A stretch of DNA of 64,000 nt from NCBI GenBank assembly GCA_016868585.1, contig VGGR01000003.1, positions 1 to 64,000 on the forward strand, read 5' to 3'. Position numbers and translations under genes: made by a program. A model generated the notes under the pieces. It searched no databases, had not been told where the DNA came from, and saw only the letters and a program-made list of their open reading frames with translations. This document shows positions 8,516 through 16,950 of the stretch, in pieces; positions within the stretch are counted from its first letter, which is position 1, and each line of letters starts with the position of its first letter. This DNA comes from Bacteroidota bacterium. Its GTDB lineage: Bacteria > Bacteroidota > Bacteroidia > Chitinophagales > Chitinophagaceae.

Positions 8516-9025
8516 CTACTCGACTATTTTTGCCTGACAGGCGGCAATGCCTTCTTTTGCGCCTTTTTTATACATTTTGAGTGCTTCTTTTTCGTTGCCC
8601 AGCTTTTCATAAGAGTGGCCTAGGAAAAAAAGAAGTTCGCTGTTTTTCTTTTGTTCATAAGAAAGCTTAAAACAGTCAAGCGCGGGTTGAAACAATCCCG
8701 AATAATAATAACTCTTGCCGAGGTATTCATAAAAGGAGGCCTCCTCTGGCTCTAGATAGTCAAACGGAAAAAGCAGCTGATTGACCCCCGTGTAATCTTT
8801 CTGTTCCAGCAACCTTTTTGCTTTTACCAGTATGGTGTCGCGTTTTTGTTTCCACTCCTTCAATCCCTGTTCGCGTAGTGCTGCGTTGGGGTCTATCTCC
8901 GTATCGCGGAGCGCCTGGTATTTCATTACCCCTTGTGTTAGGTTTGGTTTAAAGTCTTGTCCAAAAACATTCGCTTGTATTAAGAACAAAAAAGAGAGCG
9001 TAAAAAAAAGCAGTCCTTTGTTCAT
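8516..9025 (-). CDS. Exported small TPR protein
   Basis: This 169-residue protein has a signal peptide (about 1-22, ending VFGQ). The C-terminal half contains tandem tetratricopeptide-like helices: FYEYLGKSYYYSGLFQPALDC, then ELLFFLGHSYEKLGNEKEAL and KMYKKGAKEG. Such repeats bind partner proteins; none can be named. It converges on the sialidase gene with a gap of 37 bases. The function is unknown. Confidence 0.75.
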   Translation of the reverse strand: MNKGLLFFTLSFLFLIQANVFGQDFKPNLTQGVMKYQALRDTEIDPNAALREQGLKEWKQKRDTILVKAKRLLEQKDYTGVNQLLFPFDYLEPEEASFYEYLGKSYYYSGLFQPALDCFKLSYEQKKNSELLFFLGHSYEKLGNEKEALKMYKKGAKEGIAACQAKIVE

Positions 9026-9090
9026 GTTAATAAATTTATAGGAAAGTTAGGTTATTTTGGTGCGTAACGCTTTGTTAGCTTTTAACCCGT

Positions 9091-9882
9091 ATGTGTGTAG
9101 ATATTGGATATAACTCTATGTTGGCGGCAGACGGCTTGCCCCGCTATATTCCTAAAATTAAAATTAACCGAGACCTGGTTAATGCGGATCACAACAGGCC
9201 CCATATTGCCGCTTACGAAAACCCCTCGTGTTTTGTGTTGGTTAATTATGGGGGTGATGTTTGTGTGGAGCGGTTTTTTTGGGGTATAGTTCCTGGTTTT
9301 AAAACCCCCACTCCTTTGTATAACGCCCGAAGCGAAAAGGTATTATTGCGTGATTCTTTTTGGTATTCATTAAAAGAACACAGATGTTTATTGCTTGCCG
9401 ATGGTGTTTATGAGCACCAACAGCGTGTTGGGGTTAAAAAAAAGATTCCTTATTATATCAGACTAAAGAGCGGTGAGCCTTTGTTGATTCCTGCTCTTTT
9501 TTCCTTTGCTTCTTTGTCGTTTAGTATTCTTACGCGTTCTGCCAACGACGTGTTCAGGGAAATACATAATTCTGGGCCCAATAAGCACAGGATGCCGCTT
9601 CTTTGTCCTATGGAACGGGCGCTACGGTGGTTACAAAAAGATTTAAAACAAGAGGAGTTGGTTGATTTTATTGGTTACCTGCTCCCGGATCAACAATTGA
9701 GCTATCACACCGTTTTTTCAATTCGTGGTAAAAAAGAGAGACCTGATGGATTAAAAGAAAACGATTTTTTTGATTGGGGTCAGTCTGGTTTTTTGGAACA
9801 GGCTTCGCTTTTTTTATTTATACTCCTGCCTGGTTGCTTATTTCCAACATTCTTTCTATTGGTTTTTTTGCGGCAACCCTAA
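9091..9882 (+). CDS. SRAP-domain protein (YedK/HMCES family) with an unusual hydrophobic tail
   Basis: SRAP proteins form a covalent thiazolidine crosslink with abasic sites in single-stranded DNA and protect them. Met1 is followed directly by the essential Cys2, which fixes the start. Family residues are present: Asn78 in NARSEKV, Glu108 in ADGVYEH and His166 in KHRMP (usual form HDRMP). The fold ends near residue 235. The remaining tail, about 236-263, is strongly hydrophobic and its last 21 codons are antisense to the end of nadA, so it probably arose by loss of an earlier stop codon. Confidence in the family is high, and low that the tail has a role. Confidence 0.88.
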   Translation: MCVDIGYNSMLAADGLPRYIPKIKINRDLVNADHNRPHIAAYENPSCFVLVNYGGDVCVERFFWGIVPGFKTPTPLYNARSEKVLLRDSFWYSLKEHRCLLLADGVYEHQQRVGVKKKIPYYIRLKSGEPLLIPALFSFASLSFSILTRSANDVFREIHNSGPNKHRMPLLCPMERALRWLQKDLKQEELVDFIGYLLPDQQLSYHTVFSIRGKKERPDGLKENDFFDWGQSGFLEQASLFLFILLPGCLFPTFFLLVFLRQP

Positions 9883-10816
9883 TTGTTTCTTCCATTAATA
9901 TTTCGGGCTTTTCGTTTACCAAACAAGTATATATTTTTTCAAGCGTGTTTAGTTTCATGTGCGGACAATCATTGCAGGCGCAGCTGTTGTTTGGTGGGGC
10001 AGGAATAAATGTTTTTTGGGGTGAGTTTTTGATCATTTGGTGTAATATCCCCGACTCTGTTGCCACAATATAGGTGCCGCCCGAATCCGATTGGCTAAAT
10101 TTTAATAATTCTGTGGTAGACCCAACCATATCTGCAATGCTTAAAATTTTTTCTTCGCACTCCGGGTGTGCAATTAGTTTTGCTGTGGGATATCTTGTTT
10201 TTAGCTTGCTAATTTTTTCTAAACTAAATATTTCGTGTACCATACAGGTCCCGTTCCAAAGAAGCATTGATCGCCCTGTTATTTTGTTAATATAAGCTCC
10301 TAAATTTTTATCAGGAGCAAAAATCAATGGTTGTTCTTTGGGAAAACTTTCAACAATTTTTTTTGCATTTGAGCTAGTACAAATAACATCGCTCAGGGCT
10401 TTAATTTCTGCACTGCAGTTTATATAACTAATAATCAAATGGTCGGAATGTTTTTCTTTAAATTTTTTAAATAATGCGGGGGGGCAACTATCGCTTAACG
10501 AGCACCCTGCATTTAAATCGGGTAATAAAATCTTTCTGCTGGGGTTTAAAATTTTTGCTGTTTCTGCCATAAAATGTACTCCCGCAAAAACAATAATTTC
10601 CGCATCCGTTTTTTGGGCTTCTCTGGCTAAACCTAAACTATCCCCTATATATTCCGCAATATCTTGAATATCTGACTCCTGATAGTAGTGTGCTAAGACA
10701 ACTGCATTTTTCTGCTTTTTAATTTTTTTTATTTCTTCGAATAGATCCAGAGTAGGATCTATTAAAATCTCTACATATCCTTTTTGTTTGATTTCTATTT
10801 CTTGTGCCTGAATCAT
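9818..10816 (-). CDS. nadA: Quinolinate synthase NadA
   Basis: NadA condenses iminoaspartate with dihydroxyacetone phosphate to give quinolinate, the start of de novo NAD synthesis, using a [4Fe-4S] cluster. The protein (332 residues) begins its domain with [10 protein letters not shown] (about 42-51). Cluster-ligand regions are [13 protein letters not shown] (Cys105), WNGTCMVHE (Cys191) and [10 protein letters not shown] (Cys281/Cys284). Length is typical. No nadB or nadC lies alongside. The 3-prime end overlaps the SRAP gene by 65 bases, tail to tail. A one-mismatch -7 box (GACTTTTG) is present on the minus strand at 10832-10839. Confidence 0.95.
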   Translation of the reverse strand: MIQAQEIEIKQKGYVEILIDPTLDLFEEIKKIKKQKNAVVLAHYYQESDIQDIAEYIGDSLGLAREAQKTDAEIIVFAGVHFMAETAKILNPSRKILLPDLNAGCSLSDSCPPALFKKFKEKHSDHLIISYINCSAEIKALSDVICTSSNAKKIVESFPKEQPLIFAPDKNLGAYINKITGRSMLLWNGTCMVHEIFSLEKISKLKTRYPTAKLIAHPECEEKILSIADMVGSTTELLKFSQSDSGGTYIVATESGILHQMIKNSPQKTFIPAPPNNSCACNDCPHMKLNTLEKIYTCLVNEKPEILMEETIRVAAKKPIERMLEISNQAGV

Positions 10817-11350
10817 TTTTTCTATTGATTACAAAAGTCTGTTCAAAAAAAGGATATATAAAATCATTTTTTTAGGATTTATTCTTCTTATAGTATTATA
10901 TAATATTCTATTTATTTATAAATTATCTATTATTATTATTACTGTGGAAATGTTAATAAAAAAAAATATTGATTTTTTAAACAAAACTCTTTAGTAATAA
11001 ATCAAGGAATAATAAAATTAATTATTGATTTTCAGCCTTTTAATTATTTAAGACCCGGTGTTTTATTTTTCCTGATTGTTTTTTACTAATTTTTTTGGTG
11101 TTGATTTTACGTGAAAAGTTTTTGGTTTATCAACCCTAAACACCGGAAATGAAAAAAAAGACAAAGATTTTAACAGACTTTATAGACCGGGTTTAACGTT
11201 TCACGGGGGTTTATTAACAAAAAAAATACAGAAACCAACAGGGGCTGTGCATAAAAAAAACAGATTCGTTTTTAACCCGGCCTCCCGCATAAACCAGAAT
11301 TTTCCACAGTTTTTCCCCTATTTTTGCCATCCTCTTAAAGCAGGACAACA
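10817..11350. other. AT-rich gene-free segment with DnaA-box matches and inverted repeats (possible origin)
   Basis: This is the longest non-coding gap in the window. 10830-11040 is extremely AT-rich and includes the palindrome TATTATATAATA. Matches to the DnaA box TTWTNCACA: TTATGCACA on the minus strand (11246-11254), TTTTCCACA on the plus strand (11300-11308), and a one-mismatch ATTTCCACA on the minus strand (10943-10951). Nested inverted repeats are CCGGTGTTT (11055-11063) with AAACACCGG (11138-11146), CGTGAAA (11110-11116) with TTTCACG (11199-11205), and CCGGGTT (11187-11193) with AACCCGG (11274-11280). An unwinding element beside boxes is the architecture of oriC, but clustering is modest and the base-skew direction argues against it. 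It also holds the promoters of both flanking genes. Confidence 0.35.
11319..11326 (+). promoter_or_regulatory. -7 box for the parvulin-type isomerase gene
   Basis: TATTTTTG fits TAnnTTTG and lies 24 bases before the ATG at 11351. The DnaA-box match TTTTCCACA at 11300-11308 lies just upstream, so a protein bound there could affect this promoter. Confidence 0.55.
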
Positions 11351-13465
11351 ATGTCTATTATTCAAGATATCAGGGATAAATACGCAAAACTCACGGTTGT
11401 GCTTGTTGCTCTCGCGCTTCTGGGGTTTATTCTTACCGATTATTTTTCTGGCAAAAGCAGAGCGAGCGGAAATGTTGCCATCACTATCGGATCCGTTAAC
11501 GGTAACACCATTGGTTTTGAAGAATTTAATCAAAAAGTTATCCAGGCAGAGGAAAACCTAAAAACTCAGGGATACTCCCAGGGCGCTGCGCTGACTCAAC
11601 AAGCACTAGAGCAGGCCTGGAATCAGGAAATTGGACAACTTTTACTAAAAGAAGAACTTAAGGCACTGGGTGTAAGCGTAGGCAAGAAAGAATTAGCCGA
11701 TCTGCTTTATGGCCCGGGAGCCCCCCAGGACCTTCAAAACCAATTTAAGGACCCCCAAACCGGCGTGTTTAACCCCGCCCTTGCCAAACAAAACATAGAC
11801 CAGGCACTAAAAAGCGGAACGCCCGAACAAAAAACAAATATTGTCAACTACATCGATGCGCTGGCAAATATGCGCATGGCCGACAAATATCTCACACTGT
11901 TTTCTAACAGCATCAACTTTCCTCGATGGATCATTGAAAAACAAAACGCAGAAAACAGTCAACTAGCCCGCCTTTCGTTTGTTAGAGAATTATATACCTC
12001 GGTTCCAGACAGCGCAGTAAAAATTAGCAACGAGGAAATCAAGGACTATATCAACAAGAACAAAACACAGTTCAAACAACAAGAAAGCCGCACGATCCAG
12101 TATGTTGTTTTTGGCGCCTCCCCCTCCGCAGCAGACAGCGCCGCAGCACTTTCCTCGCTCAACAACCAAAAGGAAAGATTTGCTTCTTCAGACAATGTTG
12201 AGCGGTTTTTAGCCGGCGAGGGCGCCCCTTATTATAATGGTTATATAAACGGAAAATCCATCCAGCAAGCAGTAAAAGACTCTTTGTTTGGGCTTGCCCC
12301 GGGAGCAACCTTTGGACCATACCTTGAGGCCGACCGATTTTTGATTGCCAGAATGGTTGGCGTTACCCGTATGCCCGATACGGTTAGTATAAGGCATATA
12401 TTAATAAGCACACAAAACCGTGATTCAGCAACAGCATATAACCTATGTGATAGTCTTCAAAAAGCAATTGCGGGCGGGACAAGCTTCGACTCGTTAACCG
12501 CAAAGTTTTCGGATGATCCCGGAAGCAAAAACACGGGCGGTAAGTACGAAAATGTTTCTTCCGGACAAATGGTGGCTCCGTTCAACGACTTTATTTTCTT
12601 AAAATCCACGGGCGCAAAAGGGATTGTAAAAACTGATTTTGGTTTTCACTACATAGAAATTCTTTCTCAGAAGGGCGGCGGCAGCGGATACAAAATTGCT
12701 TATCTGCCACAGGAGATCGTAGCGAGTCAAGAAACCGACAACCTTGCGTTAAATAAGGCCAACGAGTTTGCGGGAGACAGCAAAGACCTTAAATCTTTCA
12801 ACGCTAATTACGAGAAAAAACTAAAAACACAGGGTGTTGTAAAAAGTGTTGCAACAGATATAAGCCCCATTTCTTATGAGGTTCGCGGGGTTGGCGCCTC
12901 CCGTAGTTTTGTTCGTGCTATTTACGAAGCTGAAATGGGCGATGTTTTAAAACCCGAGCGTATAGACAATAATTATATCGTAGCTGTTGTAACAGAAGCA
13001 AACAAGGAAGGAACAACAAGCGTGGAAACAGCCCGCCTTACTGTTGATCCGGTTCTTAGAAACAAGAAAAAGGCCGAACTTCTTAGTAAGAAAATCGGAA
13101 CCATTACAACACTTGAAGCCGCGGCAAGCGCGTTGGGCGGAAAACAAATCGAGACCATAGACAGCATAAGGTTTGCGGGATCGTTTTCTTTTGGATACGA
13201 ACCGCGCGTGGCGGGAGCCGCATTTAACATGGCCAATAAAGGAAAGGTGGTTTCTGCTGCAATCGAGGGGCTGAGTGGAGTTTTTGTGGTAAGAGTTGAC
13301 AATATTGGCAGCACGCCCGTTTTGGACGGCGATGTGGTTTCTCTGCGGGAATCCCGATATCAACAAGCCAAGCAGGCTTATGCCAACCAGTACAGCCCCA
13401 ACAATCCGGTATCTATTTTAAGAAGCGCGGCAACCATTAAAGATCGCCGCCAGGAAAGATATTGA
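11351..13465 (+). CDS. PpiD/SurA-like periplasmic peptidyl-prolyl isomerase
   Basis: This 704-residue protein has one N-terminal membrane anchor (about 15-32, LTVVLVALALLGFILTDYF) and a large periplasmic part. A SurA_N-type chaperone region (VNGNTIGFEEFNQKV, then LGVSVGKKELADLLYG) comes first. A parvulin rotamase domain follows at about 340-440, with VSIRHILIST, FDSLTAKFSDDPGSKNTGG and DFGFHYIEIL. Proteins of this layout help outer-membrane and exported proteins to fold. The ATG follows a well-placed -7 box. The DUF2480 gene starts 12 bases after its stop and is probably co-transcribed. Confidence 0.9.
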   Translation: MSIIQDIRDKYAKLTVVLVALALLGFILTDYFSGKSRASGNVAITIGSVNGNTIGFEEFNQKVIQAEENLKTQGYSQGAALTQQALEQAWNQEIGQLLLKEELKALGVSVGKKELADLLYGPGAPQDLQNQFKDPQTGVFNPALAKQNIDQALKSGTPEQKTNIVNYIDALANMRMADKYLTLFSNSINFPRWIIEKQNAENSQLARLSFVRELYTSVPDSAVKISNEEIKDYINKNKTQFKQQESRTIQYVVFGASPSAADSAAALSSLNNQKERFASSDNVERFLAGEGAPYYNGYINGKSIQQAVKDSLFGLAPGATFGPYLEADRFLIARMVGVTRMPDTVSIRHILISTQNRDSATAYNLCDSLQKAIAGGTSFDSLTAKFSDDPGSKNTGGKYENVSSGQMVAPFNDFIFLKSTGAKGIVKTDFGFHYIEILSQKGGGSGYKIAYLPQEIVASQETDNLALNKANEFAGDSKDLKSFNANYEKKLKTQGVVKSVATDISPISYEVRGVGASRSFVRAIYEAEMGDVLKPERIDNNYIVAVVTEANKEGTTSVETARLTVDPVLRNKKKAELLSKKIGTITTLEAAASALGGKQIETIDSIRFAGSFSFGYEPRVAGAAFNMANKGKVVSAAIEGLSGVFVVRVDNIGSTPVLDGDVVSLRESRYQQAKQAYANQYSPNNPVSILRSAATIKDRRQERY

Positions 13466-13477
13466 TAAACCCAACCC

Positions 13478-13993
13478 ATGGCTGAGCTTGTAAACAAGGT
13501 TGCAGAAAGCGGACTCATCACCATTGATCTTGAAGATTGGTTCCCCAAAGGAGAGATAACAGTATTTGATCTAAAGGACTATCTTTTCATGGGAATGATT
13601 GTAAAAGAAAAGGAGTTTAGAGAATCTTTAAAAAACACCGACTGGGAGAATTTCAGAGATAAGATGGTTTCCATTATTTGTTCGGCAGATGCAATTATCC
13701 CAAGCTGGGCTTTTATGTTGGTGGCGGCTTATTTACAGCCGGTTTGTAAAGAGATGGCACTTGCAAACCCCGAAGAATTACGCAAACAGGTTTTTATTCG
13801 AAACATTCAATCCATCAACCCCGCCGATTATAAAGACCAGCGCGTTATTATAAAAGGTTGTGGGGACACACCCATTGGTGATTATGCTTATTTGGAAGCA
13901 ACACGAATACTTCGTCCGGTTGTTCGAACATTAATGTTTGGTGAACCCTGCAGCACCGTTCCGGTATATAAAAGACAACGCGCAAACCAATAA
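13478..13993 (+). CDS. DUF2480 family protein
   Basis: This 171-residue cytoplasmic protein belongs to a family of unknown function that I know only from Bacteroidota. Recognisable features are the N-terminal ITIDLEDWFP, then FDLKDYLFMGMIVKEKEFRE, and the C-terminal LRPVVRTLMFGEPCSTVPVY. The central GCGDTPIGDYAY has Cys and acidic residues that could bind a metal or cofactor, which is a guess. No signal peptide or membrane segment is present. It follows the isomerase gene by 12 bases. Confidence 0.75.
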   Translation: MAELVNKVAESGLITIDLEDWFPKGEITVFDLKDYLFMGMIVKEKEFRESLKNTDWENFRDKMVSIICSADAIIPSWAFMLVAAYLQPVCKEMALANPEELRKQVFIRNIQSINPADYKDQRVIIKGCGDTPIGDYAYLEATRILRPVVRTLMFGEPCSTVPVYKRQRANQ

Positions 13994-14380
13994 CCACTCT
14001 TGTTCATAACTTATTCACATTAGACTTCTAATGGCCAATTGCTATAAATAGCAATTTAACTTACACTCACTTTACTAACCCGTGCAAGCAATTTCGGCTA
14101 CTCATTCTTACCGACTTGTTCTTTCAACAAGTATTGGCGACTTGCGTAAAGTCGCCGTATCTGGACAAAAAGCGTTTTTTGCCGGACGCCATTTTAGCGC
14201 CAGCGAATTGCTTACCCCTTTTCATCCCACCTCTGAGTGGGGCATAAGCCAACCATATGTTTGTAACTATCGCAGCCAACAGTGTTTGGGGATGATTCGG
14301 GGCGCCAGGCATTTGAGTGAGCAACAAGCCACCGATTATCGCTTAAACCGCCACATAGTGGATAAAAGAAATTTAAAGGG
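13994..14380. other. Leader-like gap with three consecutive stem-loops before the ATP-grasp operon
   Basis: This 387-base stretch holds three perfect hairpins within 120 bases: AATTGCTAT/ATAGCAATT (14037-14056, 9 bp), ACTTGTT/AACAAGT (14114-14132, 7 bp, loop CTTTC) and GGCGACTT/AAGTCGCC (14136-14156, 8 bp, loop GCGTA). A DnaA-box match TTATTCACA is at 14011-14019. A plus-strand frame starting GTG at 14082 runs to TGA at 14384 and overlaps the next ATG in the 4-base ATGA manner; its 100-residue peptide matches nothing I know, and its first 25 codons are the hairpins. I favour a structured 5-prime leader over a gene. No clear -7 box was found. Confidence 0.45.
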
Positions 14381-15523
14381 ATGAACCCGATAGTTATTAA
14401 AAACCTTGCTGCACAGTTTAAGGTCTGGGTTTTAGCCCCACATCTTGAAACCAATGATCTCAATCTTGCCCACTATTATGATTTTACACACAGCATTCAA
14501 GAGTATACGCGAGTTTTTGCGGAATTAAACATCGAGTGGGAGTGGGTTCCGGTAACCATGAAGGGTTTCGGAAAAACAATAGAAAAAATTAACAACTCAA
14601 CGCATGCCAAAAAAGCGCTGGTGTTGAACCTTTGTGATGGCGACGAAGTGAACGGAACTCCGGGGGTTTCTGTTATTGATGAACTGGAAAAGCACCAGCT
14701 TGTTTATACAGGAGCGGATCGTCATTTTTACACCATCACCACCTCTAAAATTCCAATGAAGAAGGCCTTTGATAGGTTGGGTGTGCCAAATTCGCCCTGG
14801 CGAATAATTTCCGGAAAGCCGGGATCCATTCGCGGAATTTGCCAACGCGTTGGGGCACCCCTTATATTAAAACCGGCTGTATCGGGTGGAAGCATGGGTG
14901 TTTCTGTTAAAAATGTTGTTCATTCCGAACAGGAATTAAAAAGCAGATTAGGCGAATTAGCAGAGGGATATCGGGGTTGGAATCTTCAGGCCGATGGATT
15001 ATTTGTGGAACGTTTTATAAACGGACCCGAGTTCACCACCTTCATTACGGGCTCATCCGACGACCCGGAAAATTGCAAAGTGTATGTTCCGGTAGAAAGG
15101 CACTTTCATCCATCGCTGCCCGAGGTCGAGCGCTTTTTGTCTTTTGACCGATTATGGGAAATCTACGAAACGGAAACGCCCATGCCGGGGAATGAAAATT
15201 TTTACGAATATGCTCCGGCACCAGAATCTCTCCGGACAGGGTTGGCCCTGCTTAGTAAAAAGGCATACCTCGCGCTGGGGGGAAAGGGGTATACGAGAAT
15301 TGATATTCGGCAAGACGCCCAATCCGGAAAACTATATGTGCTTGAGGCAAACGCACAGTGTGGGTTAAGTGAAGACGAAGACTATACTTCAATTGGGGCC
15401 ATTCTCAAAGCCTCAGGAGTTTCCTATACGCAGGTAATTTTTGAAATCTTGCAAGATGCTATCCGGCGTCACGCCAAAAACTTACTGGCTGAAAAGAAAA
15501 GAAAAACAAAAGCAGTATTGTGA
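14381..15523 (+). CDS. ATP-grasp ligase, D-Ala-D-Ala-ligase-like
   Basis: This 380-residue ATP-grasp enzyme ligates a carboxylate to an amine through an acyl-phosphate. Seen: LILKPAVSGGSMGVSVK (about 161-177, the nucleotide-binding lysine and glycine loop), VERFINGPEF (about 209-218), YTRIDIR (about 304-310) and VLEANAQCGLSED (about 320-332, metal ligands Glu and Asn). The N-terminal part with LVLNLCDGDE and HQLVYTGAD resembles Ddl. It is unlikely to be the cell-wall Ddl because it is paired with a second ATP-grasp-SET protein overlapping by 4 bases, not with mur genes. It probably makes a dipeptide-like bond in a small molecule or on a protein. Substrates are unknown. Confidence 0.8.
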   Translation: MNPIVIKNLAAQFKVWVLAPHLETNDLNLAHYYDFTHSIQEYTRVFAELNIEWEWVPVTMKGFGKTIEKINNSTHAKKALVLNLCDGDEVNGTPGVSVIDELEKHQLVYTGADRHFYTITTSKIPMKKAFDRLGVPNSPWRIISGKPGSIRGICQRVGAPLILKPAVSGGSMGVSVKNVVHSEQELKSRLGELAEGYRGWNLQADGLFVERFINGPEFTTFITGSSDDPENCKVYVPVERHFHPSLPEVERFLSFDRLWEIYETETPMPGNENFYEYAPAPESLRTGLALLSKKAYLALGGKGYTRIDIRQDAQSGKLYVLEANAQCGLSEDEDYTSIGAILKASGVSYTQVIFEILQDAIRRHAKNLLAEKKRKTKAVL

Positions 15524-16947
15524 AGGTTTGTGTTCTTCAGCCCGATTATTCAACCACAACGGTAGATTATAAATATTATGATCCGCCAAGAAATCTTTCT
15601 TCGCTGCTCCCCCACGCTAAGGTAGACCACGTGTTTTTAAATAAGCTAACCACCTATAAACAACTCAAAGAATTATCAAAACAGGGGTACGACATATTTG
15701 TAAACCTTTGCGAAGGATATCCCGAGTGGGAGGTCCCCGGAGTTGATGTTGTTTACTCGCTAGAAACTCTAAACCTTCCATTCACCGGGCCGACCTCAGC
15801 CACCTATGATTTACCCAAGGCACTATTAAAGTATGTGGCTTATTGCGAAGACGTTCCCACGCCGGCATATGCGCTTTTAGAAAAGGAAGAAGACTTACAA
15901 ACCATCCCCGCAGAATTAAGGTTTCCGCTTTTTATCAAACCCGCACACGCGGGCGATAGTCTTGGGGTTAACGAAGAGTCCCTCGCAAACAACAGGAATG
16001 GGCTTGAAAAGAAATGCAAGGAGTTATTCCCGCTTTATGGTAACGTATTGGTAGAACAATATATCGAAGGCCGGGAGTTTACCGTGTTGATCGCGGCAAA
16101 CCAAGACGGCAAGAGTTGTACCAGCTATAAACCCGTTGAATATATTTTTCCTTCGGGCAAATCCTTTAAAACCTATTCTTTAAAAACATCCGAACTACAC
16201 CCAAGCGCCAATATTCCATGTGGTGATGTTGCGCTGGAAACCAAGCTCCGAACAGCAAGCGAAAAAATATTCAAAACAGCAAGCGGGCAGGGATATGGCA
16301 GGCTGGACTTTCGTGTAGATAAAGAAGGAAATATATTTTTTTTAGAGATGAACCTTACCTGTTCTGTTTTTTATACAGATGGATACGAGGGGTCTGCTGA
16401 TTTTATTTTAAAATATGACCCCGTTGGTCAATCGGGGTTCTTGCAACATATCATCGCAGAAGGAATGGCGCGACATGCCAGAAAACAACGGCCATTTTAT
16501 ATGAAAGGCAATTCCATCGCGGGGTATGGAATTTATGCAAAACAAACGCTACAGCCACTGCAGGTTGTTTTCGTTGGGGAAGGCCGATCGCAGCGACTTA
16601 TTACAAAAAGAGAAGTAGATCAAAACTGGAACGAGGAAGAGAAATTTCTTTTTCGCCGATATGCATATCCGATTAGTGACGAGGTTTATATTTTGTGGGA
16701 TAACAATCCGGCAGACTGGGCCCCACAGAATCACAGCTGTGATGCAAACACGGTGTTTGATGGTCTTAATGTAATTACCACACGAATGGTTGCCGCACAC
16801 GAAGAGCTAACGCTTGACTATGCCAACCTTCTTGATGCAAATACGGAGTCTTTTATTTGTGGCTGTGGGTCCCCGATGTGTAGAGGAAAAATCGAAGGAA
16901 CAAAAAACAATACAGTTACCACAAGAGAACAAAAAAAGAAACGCTAG
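15520..16947 (+). CDS. ATP-grasp ligase fused to a SET-domain methyltransferase
   Basis: A 475-residue two-domain protein. Residues 1 to about 315 form an ATP-grasp domain like that of the preceding gene: FVNLCEGYPEWEVPGVDVVY (60-79), FPLFIKPAHAGDSLGV (about 135-150), VEQYIEGREF (178-187), YGRLDFRVD (259-267) and the metal ligands Glu276/Asn278 in FLEMNLT. Residues about 325-465 are a SET lysine-methyltransferase domain: GYGIYAKQTL (335-344), the signature NHSCDANT (404-411), EELTLDYA (428-435), and a post-SET zinc motif with Cys447, Cys449 and Cys454. Start GTG overlaps the previous stop in GTGA, so translation is coupled. A bacterial SET domain joined to a ligase suggests one substrate both ligated and N-methylated; the target is unknown. 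Confidence 0.88.
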   Translation: MKVCVLQPDYSTTTVDYKYYDPPRNLSSLLPHAKVDHVFLNKLTTYKQLKELSKQGYDIFVNLCEGYPEWEVPGVDVVYSLETLNLPFTGPTSATYDLPKALLKYVAYCEDVPTPAYALLEKEEDLQTIPAELRFPLFIKPAHAGDSLGVNEESLANNRNGLEKKCKELFPLYGNVLVEQYIEGREFTVLIAANQDGKSCTSYKPVEYIFPSGKSFKTYSLKTSELHPSANIPCGDVALETKLRTASEKIFKTASGQGYGRLDFRVDKEGNIFFLEMNLTCSVFYTDGYEGSADFILKYDPVGQSGFLQHIIAEGMARHARKQRPFYMKGNSIAGYGIYAKQTLQPLQVVFVGEGRSQRLITKREVDQNWNEEEKFLFRRYAYPISDEVYILWDNNPADWAPQNHSCDANTVFDGLNVITTRMVAAHEELTLDYANLLDANTESFICGCGSPMCRGKIEGTKNNTVTTREQKKKR

Positions 16948-16950
16948 TCT

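Noticed and set aside
9774-10073. Hydrophobic plus-strand frame opposite nadA
   Set aside because: Its membrane-like look results from the T-rich complement of nadA; the frame lacks a promoter and known motifs.
10817-11350. dif site in the AT-rich intergene
   Set aside because: The palindrome TATTATATAATA has no convincing XerC/XerD arms, and I cannot recall a reliable phylum-specific dif consensus.
14105-14160. tRNA-like cloverleaf from adjacent hairpins
   Set aside because: There is no acceptor stem, T-loop GTTCRA sequence or anticodon arm in the right spacing.
14381-15523. Assignment of the first ATP-grasp gene as cell-wall Ddl
   Set aside because: It is coupled to an ATP-grasp-SET gene and not to mur genes, and the domain pattern is only generally Ddl-like, so a specific ddl call is unsupported.
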